A stretch of DNA of 64,000 nt, taken from contig JAFXCV010000045.1 in assembly GCA_017521325.1 (NCBI GenBank), forward strand, positions 26,014-90,013, given 5' to 3'. Made by a program: the position numbers and the translations under genes. The DNA is from Oscillospiraceae bacterium. GTDB lineage: Bacteria > Bacillota > Clostridia > Oscillospirales > Ruminococcaceae. The notes below the pieces were generated by a model, which did not search any database, had not been told where the DNA came from, and saw nothing but the letters and a program-made list of their open reading frames with translations. This document shows positions 43,890 to 52,542 of this stretch, piece after piece (the first letter of the stretch is position 1; each line of letters opens with the position of its first letter).

Positions 43890-44399
43890 TTATTCATTGG
43901 TAAAGGTCATTTCTCTGGAGATGCCGAGCTTTTCAAGCACAGCTTCTTCCTTTTCACGCATGATTCTCTCGTCAAGCTTACTCGTTTCGTGATCATAGCC
44001 GAGCAGATGGAGCATCGAATGCACCGTCAGGAATCCGATCTCACGATCAAGGGAATGACCGTAGATGGATGCCTGCTTGACAGCGGTTTCGATAGAAATC
44101 ACAATGTCGCCCAGCAGCACAAAGCCCGTCTGTGCATTGGTTTCCATCGTGCCGTCGGCATCCGTCAGCGGGAAAGAAAGCACGTCCGTCACGCTGTCCT
44201 TATCACGGTACATCTTGTTCAGACTGCGGATCTCGTTATTGGAAACAAAGGAAACGCTGACCTCTGCGTCCTTTGTGAAGCCTTCGGATACCAGCACTGC
44301 ATGGCAGCAGCGTCTGATCAGCAGACGAATTCCCGAAGGAATTTTTACGTCACTCTGATTATTCCTCACATAAACCTTCAATTTACCTGCTTGCTGCAT
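43890..44399 (-). CDS. ybeY: Endoribonuclease / rRNA maturation factor YbeY
   Basis: Zinc RNase for 16S 3'-end maturation. The 169 residues carry the invariant H-x3-H-x5-H site HSMLHLLGYDH (about 128) and LNKMYRDKDSVTDVLSFP. ATG overlaps the phoH stop by one base (TAATG). Confidence 0.96.
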   Translation of the reverse strand: MQQAGKLKVYVRNNQSDVKIPSGIRLLIRRCCHAVLVSEGFTKDAEVSVSFVSNNEIRSLNKMYRDKDSVTDVLSFPLTDADGTMETNAQTGFVLLGDIVISIETAVKQASIYGHSLDREIGFLTVHSMLHLLGYDHETSKLDERIMREKEEAVLEKLGISREMTFTNE

Positions 44400-45364
44400 T
44401 ACGATTTTCTCCCTTCCTTATGGTAGGCCTCGTAGGCCTTGATAATATCTTGTACAATCTTGTGGCGTACAACGTCCTTTTCAGAAAAACGGATGGTTGC
44501 AATATCCTCCACATTCCGTAATACCTTCATTGCCTCAATCAGACCGGACTTGCGCTTTTCCGGCAGGTCGATCTGCGTGATGTCGCCTGTAATCACCATT
44601 TTGCTGCCCTCGCCAAGTCTTGTCAGACACATTTTGATCTGTTCCGAGGTCGTGTTCTGCGCTTCATCAAGGATGATGAACGCATTGTCAAGCGTTCGCC
44701 CTCTCATGTATGCAAGCGGAGCCACCTCAATAATGTTCTTCTCCATATGCCTTGCAAAGGTTTCCGCACCGAACATGTCAAAGAGCGCATCATACAGCGG
44801 ACGCAGATAGGGATCGACCTTTTCCTGCAAATCACCCGGCAGGAAACCGAGCTTTTCACCTGCCTCCACTGCAGGTCTTGTCAGAATGATCTTCTGCACC
44901 TCATGCGCACGGAACGCCCGCACAGCAAGTGCCACCGCAAGATAGGTCTTACCCGTTCCTGCAGGACCGACGCCCAGAACAATCGTGTTTTTCTGGATGG
45001 CGTCAACGTATTTGCGCTGCCCCACGGTTTTCGGACGTACGACCTTGCCGCTTGTTGTAATACAGATGCCGTCGCCGTTGAAATTGTGCAGCGCCTCCGC
45101 TTCACCTGCGGATACCATGGATGTCACATAACGGACGGTCTGCTCCGTCAGGTGCTGTCCCTTTTCTGCAAGTTCCATGAGCAGACGGATGGCATTGGCA
45201 GCCTTTTCGGTCTGTTCGGGTTCGCCCGTAATGTGGATGTCCGCATCACGGCAGAAAAGAATGACATTGTATTCCCTCTGGATGGCCTGCAGATTTTCAT
45301 CGCAGCTGCCCAGAAGCTCCGGGATTTTTGCGATATTTTGAAGCTTAACGATTTTTTCAGACAT
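44399..45364 (-). CDS. phoH: PhoH-like ATPase
   Basis: P-loop ATPase thought to act on RNA, coupled with YbeY in most bacteria. The 321 residues have Walker A VGPAGTGKTYLAVALAV (about 128), Walker B FIILDEAQNTT, and GSKMVITGDITQIDLP. First gene of phoH-ybeY-era-yqzL-recO-mutS2. SD AGGAG before ATG. Confidence 0.95.
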   Translation of the reverse strand: MSEKIVKLQNIAKIPELLGSCDENLQAIQREYNVILFCRDADIHITGEPEQTEKAANAIRLLMELAEKGQHLTEQTVRYVTSMVSAGEAEALHNFNGDGICITTSGKVVRPKTVGQRKYVDAIQKNTIVLGVGPAGTGKTYLAVALAVRAFRAHEVQKIILTRPAVEAGEKLGFLPGDLQEKVDPYLRPLYDALFDMFGAETFARHMEKNIIEVAPLAYMRGRTLDNAFIILDEAQNTTSEQIKMCLTRLGEGSKMVITGDITQIDLPEKRKSGLIEAMKVLRNVEDIATIRFSEKDVVRHKIVQDIIKAYEAYHKEGRKS

Positions 45365-45552
45365 GGATTCTCCTGATTGATTGTATTTGTATTTCAGCCC
45401 GTCTGCACAGACTGATTCATTCTATTTTATATTATAACACATTTTAGGTAACAATTGCAATAGTAAAATGCAATTTTCAGAAGATATTTCCGGGAAAATT
45501 TGAGAAACCCCAACAAAAATGAAAAATATTCTACGGAATTTGAAAAAAAGGC
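45365..45552. other. Divergent intergenic region between phoH and infC promoters
   Basis: AT-rich, no gene seen. Its left half carries the phoH promoter on the minus strand; the right end begins the infC leader. Confidence 0.5.
45431..45460 (-). promoter_or_regulatory. Promoter of the phoH operon
   Basis: Minus strand TTGCAA (45460-45455), 18 bp, TATAAT (45436-45431). Confidence 0.65.
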
Positions 45553-45581
45553 TTGACAAAACGGAAATTACAGGTTATAAT
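45553..45581 (+). promoter_or_regulatory. Promoter of infC-rpmI-rplT
   Basis: TTGACA (45553-45558), 17 bp, TATAAT (45576-45581): a consensus sigma-A promoter, fitting ribosomal protein expression. Confidence 0.88.
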
Positions 45582-45588
45582 AATATAC

Positions 45589-45750
45589 GAAAACAAAGCA
45601 GGCACAAGATGTGGCTCACCGTTTGACCCGACGCAGTCGATTGCCGAAACGGTCAATATGTTATGGAACCCGACAGCGGAGTAAATCTGCGTGGACGGTG
45701 AAATGATGTAATGGTGAGTGCAGGCATGTGTCCGCACTCATTTTTGTTTT
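45589..45750 (+). ncRNA. infC operon leader with attenuator (L20-leader type)
   Basis: A ~160-base structured leader. ACCGTTTGACC (45618-45628) can pair with GGTCAA/AAACGGT (45648-45657), and a terminator hairpin TGAGTGC (45715-45721) / GCACTCA (45734-45740) followed by TTTTTGTTTT ends it before infC. In Bacillus the same operon is controlled by L20 binding to such a leader, causing premature termination. Family membership is by position and form, not by alignment. Confidence 0.55.
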
Positions 45751-45777
45751 AAATTTTAATGCTTGGGGGTGCCCGCA

Positions 45778-46296
45778 ATAAGTAAGCAGGACATGCAGAT
45801 CAATGAAATGATCAGAGACAAGGAAATTTTGGTCATCGACGCCGACGGCACAAAGCTGGGTGTCATGTCAGCAAAGGATGCGCAGAAAATTGCTTATGAC
45901 AAGAATCTTGACCTTGTGAAGATTGCGCCGCAGGCGAAGCCGCCTGTATGCCGTGTCATGGATTACGGCAAATACTGCTTTGAGCAGCAGAAGCGTGAGA
46001 AGGAAGCAAGAAAGAATCAAAAGGTCGTATCAATCAAGGAGATCAGAATGTTCTCCGCAATTGACACGCACGATTTTGAGACCAAGGTGAATCAGGCAAT
46101 CAAATTTCTGAGTTCGGGTGACAAGCTGAAGGTATCTGTCAGATTCCGTAAGCGTGCGATTGCCCATCCGCAGATCGGCGAAGAACTGCTGGCAAAATTC
46201 AAGGATGCATGTGCTGAAGTCGGCACGGTTGAAAAACCTGCCAAGATGGAAGGGCGCAGCATTGTAATGTTCATATCCCCGAAAGCATCCAAGTAA
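45778..46296 (+). CDS. infC: Translation initiation factor IF-3, probable AUA start
   Basis: Prevents subunit joining and monitors the start codon. The 172 residues are standard: [21 protein letters not shown] (N domain), a Lys/Arg linker, and [28 protein letters not shown] and ISPKASK. The only good Shine-Dalgarno, GGGGGTG (45765-45771), lies 6 bases before ATA 45778, and the protein then begins (M)SKQDMQINE, as in other Firmicutes. IF-3 genes often use rare starts (AUU in E. coli) for self-control. A TTG at 45763 has no Shine-Dalgarno; ATG 45793 would cut conserved residues. Confidence 0.93.
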   Translation: MSKQDMQINEMIRDKEILVIDADGTKLGVMSAKDAQKIAYDKNLDLVKIAPQAKPPVCRVMDYGKYCFEQQKREKEARKNQKVVSIKEIRMFSAIDTHDFETKVNQAIKFLSSGDKLKVSVRFRKRAIAHPQIGEELLAKFKDACAEVGTVEKPAKMEGRSIVMFISPKASK

Positions 46297-46312
46297 AAAG
46301 GAGGAACTACTC

Positions 46313-46516
46313 ATGGCAAAGGTGAAAGTAAAAACACATTCCGGTGCAAAGAAGCGTTTCAAGCTCACAGCAAACGGCAAGGTAAAGTACCAGCACACAA
46401 ATAAGCGTCACAGACTGACACAGAAGGATACAAAGCGCAAGAGAATTGCAAGAGGCGCAGGCGTTGCAGACGTAACAAATGCACCGACAATCAAGAAGCT
46501 CGTACCTTATCTGTAA
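46313..46516 (+). CDS. rpmI: 50S ribosomal protein L35
   Basis: A 67-residue basic protein starting [26 protein letters not shown] with the C-terminal IKKLVPYL typical of L35. Sixteen bases after infC, SD GGAGGAA. Confidence 0.97.
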   Translation: MAKVKVKTHSGAKKRFKLTANGKVKYQHTNKRHRLTQKDTKRKRIARGAGVADVTNAPTIKKLVPYL

Positions 46517-46584
46517 GCAGAAGCTTAGGAAAGCAAAAAGAGCAAGAAACGGCGAAAATTTGAAATATACGGAGGTAGATGACG

Positions 46585-46938
46585 ATGGCACGTATTAAGG
46601 GTGCAATGATGACTCGTAAGAGAAGAAATAAGACTCTCAAGCTCGCTAAGGGTTACTTTGGCGCAAAGAGCAAGCATTTTAAGATGGCGAAACAGGCTGT
46701 AATGAAGTCCGGCCAGTATGCATATGTAGGCAGAAAGCAGAAGAAGAGAAACTTCAGACAGCTCTGGATCACCAGAATTTCCGCAGCAGCTAAGATGAAC
46801 GGCATGAACTATTCTACATTCATGAACGGCTGCAAGAAGGCAGGCATCATACTGAACAGAAAGATGCTCTCCGAGATCGCAATCAACGATGCAGCAGGCT
46901 TTGCAGCAATCGTAGAAAAGGCAAAGGCAGCACTCTGA
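46585..46938 (+). CDS. rplT: 50S ribosomal protein L20
   Basis: Assembly protein of the 50S subunit and, in Firmicutes, repressor of its own operon. The 117 residues start [23 protein letters not shown] and contain [26 protein letters not shown] 46585, 11 bases after GGAGG, gives the standard N-terminus; ATG 46579 would add two residues. Confidence 0.97.
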   Translation: MARIKGAMMTRKRRNKTLKLAKGYFGAKSKHFKMAKQAVMKSGQYAYVGRKQKKRNFRQLWITRISAAAKMNGMNYSTFMNGCKKAGIILNRKMLSEIAINDAAGFAAIVEKAKAAL

Positions 46939-46946
46939 TTTTTGTC

Positions 46947-46984
46947 AAAACACGCTCTTGAAAAGTCAAAGAGCGTGTTTTGTT
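46947..46984 (+). terminator. Terminator of infC-rpmI-rplT
   Basis: Arms 46947-46958 and 46970-46981 (12 bp, AAAACACGCTCT / AGAGCGTGTTTT) followed by GTTAT. Confidence 0.85.
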
Positions 46985-47038
46985 ATACATTACAGTTTGC
47001 AGAAATGTCAGTCAATCCATAGAAACCGGAGGTTTCCC

Positions 47039-47848
47039 ATGCGAGAAAATGTCAGAATCACAGCAAAAGATAATCCTGCGATCAAGCATTACAGACGGCT
47101 GCGTGACCAGAAGAAGGCACGCAGAGCTGAGGGTTTGTTTGTCATCGAGGGGCTTCGCATCGTATGCGATGCGCTTGCAGAAGCTTCCCGTGTGCAGCAG
47201 ATTTTTGTGACCGACAGCGCATGGGAAAAACACGGCGATACCCTAACGACACTGATGCAGGAAACAGGCAGCCTGCTGCGTATTTCGGATGCAGTCGGCA
47301 GTGTGATGACCGATACCGAGCATACACAGGGTATCTTTGCGATATGCAGAATTCCTGAGCGCAGAACGCTTGCAGAAGCATTGAAATCCTCCGGAAAATA
47401 TCTCGTGCTATGCAATCTGCAGGATCCCGGCAATATGGGAATGATCCTGCGTACGGCGGATGCACTGGGCGTGGATGCGATCCTTTCCTGCGGCAGCTGC
47501 GAGCTTTACAGCCCGAAGGTGATGCGTGCAACGATGGGCTCCATTTTTCGTGTACCCGTGTATGAACAGACGGATGCACTTGCACTTTTGGAACTGCTTC
47601 GTGCGCAAAAGATCCGCAGCTATGCAGCGGTTCCCGCAAAGCATGCGGTCAAGCTGACGGAATGCGAGCTTTCGGGAGGCACTGCGGTGTGGATCGGCAA
47701 CGAAGGAAACGGCTTGCCTGCGGATGTAATCGCTGCCTGCGATACGGCGGTGACAATTCCGATGCAGGGAGGACCCGAATCACTCAATGCTGCAATGGCG
47801 GCAGGGATTCTGATGTGGGAAATGATGAAAAGCGGGGTGCAGCGATGA
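47039..47848 (+). CDS. TrmH/SpoU-family RNA 2'-O-methyltransferase
   Basis: A 269-residue SPOUT methyltransferase, probably acting on 23S rRNA. It has the N-terminal L30e-like substrate-binding domain (NPAIKHYRRLRDQKKARRAEGLFVIEGLRIV), then NLQDPGNMGMILRTADALG, IWIGNEGNGLP and IPMQGGPESLNAAMAAGI, the three SpoU motifs. GGAGG lies 8 bases before ATG 47039. dprA overlaps its stop. Confidence 0.92.
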   Translation: MRENVRITAKDNPAIKHYRRLRDQKKARRAEGLFVIEGLRIVCDALAEASRVQQIFVTDSAWEKHGDTLTTLMQETGSLLRISDAVGSVMTDTEHTQGIFAICRIPERRTLAEALKSSGKYLVLCNLQDPGNMGMILRTADALGVDAILSCGSCELYSPKVMRATMGSIFRVPVYEQTDALALLELLRAQKIRSYAAVPAKHAVKLTECELSGGTAVWIGNEGNGLPADVIAACDTAVTIPMQGGPESLNAAMAAGILMWEMMKSGVQR

Positions 47849-49107
47849 CAGAGAATGAGAAAACGAAATACTGGCTCTGGCTTGTGATGGTCTTTGGCGT
47901 TGCCAATGTCAAAACACTGGAGCTTGTGCAGATGCACGATACGCTCAGAGAGCTGTATTATGTCCTGCATGATCCGGATTGCAGTTTGCTCAATGAAAAG
48001 GAAAAACAGAACGTCAGACGTATCAGACTCGAACAGAGCGAGAATATTATGGCGTACTGTGAGAAAAATGGAATCGGAATCATGACGTGGGACAGCGATC
48101 TCTATCCGCAGCCCCTGCGTAATATTTATAATCCGCCCGTGGTGCTGTTCTATCGTGGAAATCCTGCACTGCTGCACGATCAGATGCTCCTGACCGTTGT
48201 CGGAACAAGACGTCCCTCCCCGTACAGCATGCGAGTTTCGGAATGGCTGTGCAGGGATCTTTGCAGATGCGGTATTGTTCTTGTCAGCGGATGCGCCGTA
48301 GGTCTTGATGCCTCGGCACATCGGACAGCGATTGAAGAGTGTGTGCCTACCATCGCCGTACTTGGGTGCGGCGTGGATTATGATTATCCGAAGGAAAACC
48401 GTGCGCTCAAGCAGAAAATCGTGGAAAACGGACTGCTTCTGTCCGAGTATTTTCCCGGAACACCCCCAAACGGCTACCATTTTCCCGTCAGAAACAGAAT
48501 TCTCTCCGGCATTAGCGAGGCAGTCCTTGTGGTGGAGGCAGGCGCAAAAAGCGGCGCATTGATTACCGCAAATCTTGCCTGCGAACAGGGAAAGCATGTA
48601 TTCTGTGTGCCGCCGGGAGATCTCTTTGATGCACGTTACAGCGGTGTTGTCAATTTCCTGAGAGATGGCGCCTACCCCGTGTTCAATTATCTGGATATCC
48701 TCTATACCTATTATTTGAACTATCCTTATAAGCTGACGCTGTATACGGACGAAAAGGCAACAAGAACACAGGATTCCCTTATTTTCAGCATGCAGGAGCA
48801 GGAGCGTACTCCACGCAGAGTCGGAAGCGGAAGAACGAAGGTGCGAAGCACCGCCGTTTCGGAACCGGAGAAGGAACCTGTTACGGATTCCATGGAAGGT
48901 TTCACACAGGAGCATCAGAATATTCTGGATCTTCTGAAAAAAGGCGGACAGAATACCAATGCGATCTGCTGTGTGCTGGGGATGGAATTCCAGCATACCA
49001 CCGTTCTGATGATGGAACTGGAAATGGCAGGACTGATCACCAATGCAGAGCGTGATGTATTCGAGCTTGCAGATCGTGGCGGAACTAATACCGCTGATTC
49101 GCAGTAG
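47845..49107 (+). CDS. dprA: DNA processing protein DprA
   Basis: Binds incoming single-stranded DNA and loads RecA in natural transformation. The 420 residues include the Rossmann-like core: LTVVGTRRPSPYSMRVSEWLC, VSGCAVGLDASAHRTAI, FPVRNRILSGISEAVLVVEAGAKSGALITA, and a C-terminal winged helix (about 355-410). Overlaps the methyltransferase (ATGA). It is followed directly by topA, a widespread gene order. Confidence 0.94.
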   Translation: MTENEKTKYWLWLVMVFGVANVKTLELVQMHDTLRELYYVLHDPDCSLLNEKEKQNVRRIRLEQSENIMAYCEKNGIGIMTWDSDLYPQPLRNIYNPPVVLFYRGNPALLHDQMLLTVVGTRRPSPYSMRVSEWLCRDLCRCGIVLVSGCAVGLDASAHRTAIEECVPTIAVLGCGVDYDYPKENRALKQKIVENGLLLSEYFPGTPPNGYHFPVRNRILSGISEAVLVVEAGAKSGALITANLACEQGKHVFCVPPGDLFDARYSGVVNFLRDGAYPVFNYLDILYTYYLNYPYKLTLYTDEKATRTQDSLIFSMQEQERTPRRVGSGRTKVRSTAVSEPEKEPVTDSMEGFTQEHQNILDLLKKGGQNTNAICCVLGMEFQHTTVLMMELEMAGLITNAERDVFELADRGGTNTADSQ

Positions 49108-49145
49108 AAAGGAGCGTGCGCCATCCGAGGGATGGTGGAATTATG
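49108..49145 (+). promoter_or_regulatory. Unusual ribosome-binding region of topA with intervening hairpin
   Basis: AAAGGAG (49108-49114) is 28 bases from ATG 49143, too far for normal use. Between them CGCCATCC (49119-49126) pairs with GGATGGTG (49130-49137) around GAG. If folded, the Shine-Dalgarno is brought to an effective spacing of 9 bases. The alternative, GGTGG at 49134-49138, lies in the stem and only 4 bases from ATG. Confidence 0.55.
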
Positions 49146-51221
49146 GCAAATTTAGTAATCGTAGAGTCGCCTGCAAAGGCGAAAACTATACAAAAATATC
49201 TCGGTAAAGATTTTGAAGTCGTTGCATCCATGGGTCATATCCGTGACCTGCCCAAGTCCAAGCTTGGCGTGGATGTGGAAAATGGCTTTACTCCGCAGTA
49301 CCTTGACATGAAGGGCAAGGAGGATATCATCAAGGATCTGAAACGCCGTGCGAAGAAAAGTGACTGTGTTTATCTCGCAACTGACCCTGATCGTGAGGGA
49401 GAAGCTATTTCGTGGCACCTTGCACAGATGCTCGGTCTTGATATGAATGCCAACAATCGTGTTGCATTCAATGAGATCACACAGACAGGCGTGCGCAGCG
49501 GTATGAGCAATCCGCACAGAATAGACTTAGATCTTGTCAATGCCCAGCAAGCACGCCGTATCCTCGACAGACTGGTGGGTTATAAGCTCAGCCCCTTCCT
49601 CTGGAAGAAGGTCAAGCGTGGACTTTCCGCAGGACGTGTGCAGTCGGTTGCGGTGCGTCTGATCGTGGACAGGGAAGAGGAGATCCGTGCGTTTGTTCCG
49701 AGGGAATATTGGAGCATCGACGCAAAACTCCGTTCCCCCCACAGCGCAAAGCAGTTCACTGCAAAGCTTGCGGCAGTGGATGGTGCAAAGATCGAGATAG
49801 AAAACGAAATGCAGAGCCAGATGCTTCTGGCACGCCTGGAGAATGCGCAGTTCGTTGTAACGGGTATCCGTAAGCGTGTAACAAAGAAGCAGCCTGCACC
49901 GCCCTTTATTACTTCCACACTCCAGCAGGAAGCCTCCAAGCGTCTGGGATTCCAGTCCAAGAGAACCATGAAGGCAGCACAGGAGCTGTACGAAGGTATC
50001 GAGATCGAAGGCATGGGTGCAGTGGGTCTGATCACCTATATGAGAACGGACAGTCTGCGTATTTCAGCGGATGCACAGGCAGCCGCTGCGGAATATATCA
50101 AGGCGGCATACGGCGAGAATTATCTCCCCGAAAAGCCCCGTGTGTTCAAATCCAAGAAAAGCGCACAGGATGCGCATGAAGCGATCCGTCCCTCCATGCC
50201 GGAGCTGACACCCGACCGTGTCAAATCCAGCCTGAGCAGCGACCAGTACAAGCTCTATAAGCTCATCTGGGAACGCTTTATCGCAAGCCAGATGGCAAAT
50301 GCACTGCTCGATACGGTTTCCGTGGATATCGACGCTGCAGGATGCCTGTTCAAGGCATCGGGCTATTCGGTGCAGTTTGACGGCTTTACGGTGCTGTATG
50401 AGGAAAAGAACGAAAACGAAGAAGAAAACCAGAAGATGCTGCCGCTGCTTGCGATGAATGACATTCTCAAGGTCATCAGCCTTGACGGGAACCAGCATTT
50501 CACGCAGCCTCCGGCAAGATATTCGGAAGCGACGCTCATCAAGGCGCTCGAAGAAAACGGCATCGGCAGACCGAGTACCTATGCCCCCACGATCACGACC
50601 ATTCTTGCAAGAATGTATGTCGAGCGTGAGGGAAAGCAGCTCAAACCCACGGCACTGGGCGAAGTCATTACGCAGCTGATGAAGGAGCATTTCGAGCGTA
50701 TCGTGGATACCACATTCACGGCAAAAATGGAAACCGACCTTGACAATGTCGAGCAGGGAACCGCTGACTGGGTGACAACGCTTGACAGCTTCTATCAGGA
50801 TTTTGCAAAGACTCTTGAGGAAGCAGAAAATGCCATGGACGGCAAGCATGTGAAGATTCCCGATGAGCAGACCGATGTCATTTGCGAACAGTGCGGCAAG
50901 AATATGGTCATCAAAATCGGCAGATTCGGCAAATTCCTTGCATGCCCCGGATTCCCCGAATGCACCAATACCAAGAAGATCGTGCAGGAAACAAGCGGTG
51001 TTTGTCCGCTTTGCAGCAGCAAGATCGTGCTGAAGAAATCCAAGCGTGGCAGAAGTTTTTACGGCTGCAGCGGGTATCCCGAATGCAATTTCATGACATG
51101 GAACGTTCCCGTGGAAGAAACCTGCCCGCAGTGCAATTCCACATTGTTCCAGAAGGGCGGCAAGGCAGGCAAGCTTGTCTGCGAAAAGCCCCAGTGCGGA
51201 TATGAACGGAGTCTGAAATAA
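49143..51221 (+). CDS. topA: DNA topoisomerase I
   Basis: Type IA topoisomerase relaxing negative supercoils. The 692 residues start ANLVIVESPAKAKTI (Toprim with ATDPDREGEAISWHL), contain the active Tyr in VGLITYMRTDSLRIS (about 302), GRPSTYAPTI, and three C-terminal zinc-ribbon-like Cys4 repeats (CEQCGKN...CPGFPEC, CPLCSSK...CSGYPEC, CPQCNST...CEKPQC). See the preceding entry for start selection. Confidence 0.97.
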   Translation: MANLVIVESPAKAKTIQKYLGKDFEVVASMGHIRDLPKSKLGVDVENGFTPQYLDMKGKEDIIKDLKRRAKKSDCVYLATDPDREGEAISWHLAQMLGLDMNANNRVAFNEITQTGVRSGMSNPHRIDLDLVNAQQARRILDRLVGYKLSPFLWKKVKRGLSAGRVQSVAVRLIVDREEEIRAFVPREYWSIDAKLRSPHSAKQFTAKLAAVDGAKIEIENEMQSQMLLARLENAQFVVTGIRKRVTKKQPAPPFITSTLQQEASKRLGFQSKRTMKAAQELYEGIEIEGMGAVGLITYMRTDSLRISADAQAAAAEYIKAAYGENYLPEKPRVFKSKKSAQDAHEAIRPSMPELTPDRVKSSLSSDQYKLYKLIWERFIASQMANALLDTVSVDIDAAGCLFKASGYSVQFDGFTVLYEEKNENEEENQKMLPLLAMNDILKVISLDGNQHFTQPPARYSEATLIKALEENGIGRPSTYAPTITTILARMYVEREGKQLKPTALGEVITQLMKEHFERIVDTTFTAKMETDLDNVEQGTADWVTTLDSFYQDFAKTLEEAENAMDGKHVKIPDEQTDVICEQCGKNMVIKIGRFGKFLACPGFPECTNTKKIVQETSGVCPLCSSKIVLKKSKRGRSFYGCSGYPECNFMTWNVPVEETCPQCNSTLFQKGGKAGKLVCEKPQCGYERSLK

Positions 51222-52537
51222 TGGCAGAAGAAGCAATTGTTGTCGGCGGCGGTCTTGCCGGCTGTGAAGCGGCATGGCAGCTTGCAAATGCAGGCATCGC
51301 CGTAAAACTCTATGAAATGAAACCCCATCGTTATAGTCCTGCGCATCACCATGAGGGGCTTGCGGAGCTTGTTTGCTCCAATTCCCTGAAGGCATCCCGT
51401 TTAGGCTCTGCCGGGGGGCTTCTCAAGACCGAGATGGAAATGCAAGGATCTCTGCTTGTCCGCTGTGCAAAGGCATGTGCAGTTGCCGCAGGCGGTGCGC
51501 TTGCCGTCGATCGGGAGCAGTTCTCGGCACTTGTTACAAAGGAAATTACGGATCATCCACTGATTCAGGTCATCCGTGAGGAACTGACGGAACTGCCGCA
51601 GAAAAATGCGGTCATCGCAACGGGTCCTCTCACCTCGGATGCACTTTCCGAGAAAATCGAACAGCTCTGCGGCAGCAGACTAAGCTTTTTTGATGCTGCA
51701 GCCCCCGTTGTGGCGGCTGACAGTCTGGATATGCAGCTTGTTTTTGCGCAGTCAAGATATGACAGAGGAGATGCCGATTATCTCAACTGCCCGATGAATA
51801 GGGAAGAATACGAAGCCTTCTGGAATGCACTTGTGGAGGCGGAAAAAGCCCCTCTGCATGAGCATGACAAGGCAGCATTCCGTGTTTATGAGGGCTGCAT
51901 GCCCGTGGAGGTGCTTGCTTCCCGTGGAATGGATACCCTGCGCTTCGGACCGCTCAAACCCGTGGGACTGACTGACCCCAGAACGGGCAGAAGACCGTAT
52001 GCCGCAGTGCAGCTGCGTCGTGAAAATAAAGACGGCACAATGTTTAATCTCGTGGGATTTCAGACCAATCTGAAATTCGGCGAGCAGAAGCGTGTGTTCG
52101 GGATGATCCCCGGACTTGAACATGCGGAATTTCTCCGCTATGGCGTGATGCACCGCAACTTCTTCCTCGACAGCCCCAAGCTCCTTGATGCGGATTATTC
52201 CCTCAGAGGTGCGGAAAACCTGTTTTTTGCAGGTCAGATGACGGGCGTTGAGGGCTACATGGAATCCGCCGCAAGCGGTATTGTCGCAGGAAAGAGCCTT
52301 GCAAGAAGGCTTCAGGGAAAGCCTGCCTACATACTCCCCAGAGGCACGATGATGGGGGCATTGGCGGCATATGTCAGCGGCGATTGCGCTGCGGATTTCC
52401 AGCCGATGGGTGCAAATATGGGATTGCTGCCGCCACTTACCGAGAGAATTCGGGATAAGCAGCTCAGATATGAAAAAATTGCAGAACAGGCAGTTGCAGT
52501 GTTGAAGACGGCACTGCAGGAACTGGAAACGGAGTGA
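51221..52537 (+). CDS. trmFO: Folate-dependent tRNA (uracil-54-C5)-methyltransferase
   Basis: Forms ribothymidine at position 54 of tRNA from methylenetetrahydrofolate and FADH2. The 438 residues begin EAIVVGGGLAGCEAAWQLA, with YEMKP, LAELVCSNSLKA (a family Cys) and FFAGQMTGVEGYMESAASG. One-base overlap with topA; topA-trmFO is a common Firmicutes pair. Confidence 0.96.
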   Translation: MAEEAIVVGGGLAGCEAAWQLANAGIAVKLYEMKPHRYSPAHHHEGLAELVCSNSLKASRLGSAGGLLKTEMEMQGSLLVRCAKACAVAAGGALAVDREQFSALVTKEITDHPLIQVIREELTELPQKNAVIATGPLTSDALSEKIEQLCGSRLSFFDAAAPVVAADSLDMQLVFAQSRYDRGDADYLNCPMNREEYEAFWNALVEAEKAPLHEHDKAAFRVYEGCMPVEVLASRGMDTLRFGPLKPVGLTDPRTGRRPYAAVQLRRENKDGTMFNLVGFQTNLKFGEQKRVFGMIPGLEHAEFLRYGVMHRNFFLDSPKLLDADYSLRGAENLFFAGQMTGVEGYMESAASGIVAGKSLARRLQGKPAYILPRGTMMGALAAYVSGDCAADFQPMGANMGLLPPLTERIRDKQLRYEKIAEQAVAVLKTALQELETE

Positions 52538-52542
52538 AAAAC

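Noticed and set aside
42126..44426. A 766-codon plus-strand frame across recO, era and ybeY
   Set aside because: Covers four minus-strand genes and gaps between them without any recognisable domain or ribosome-binding site.
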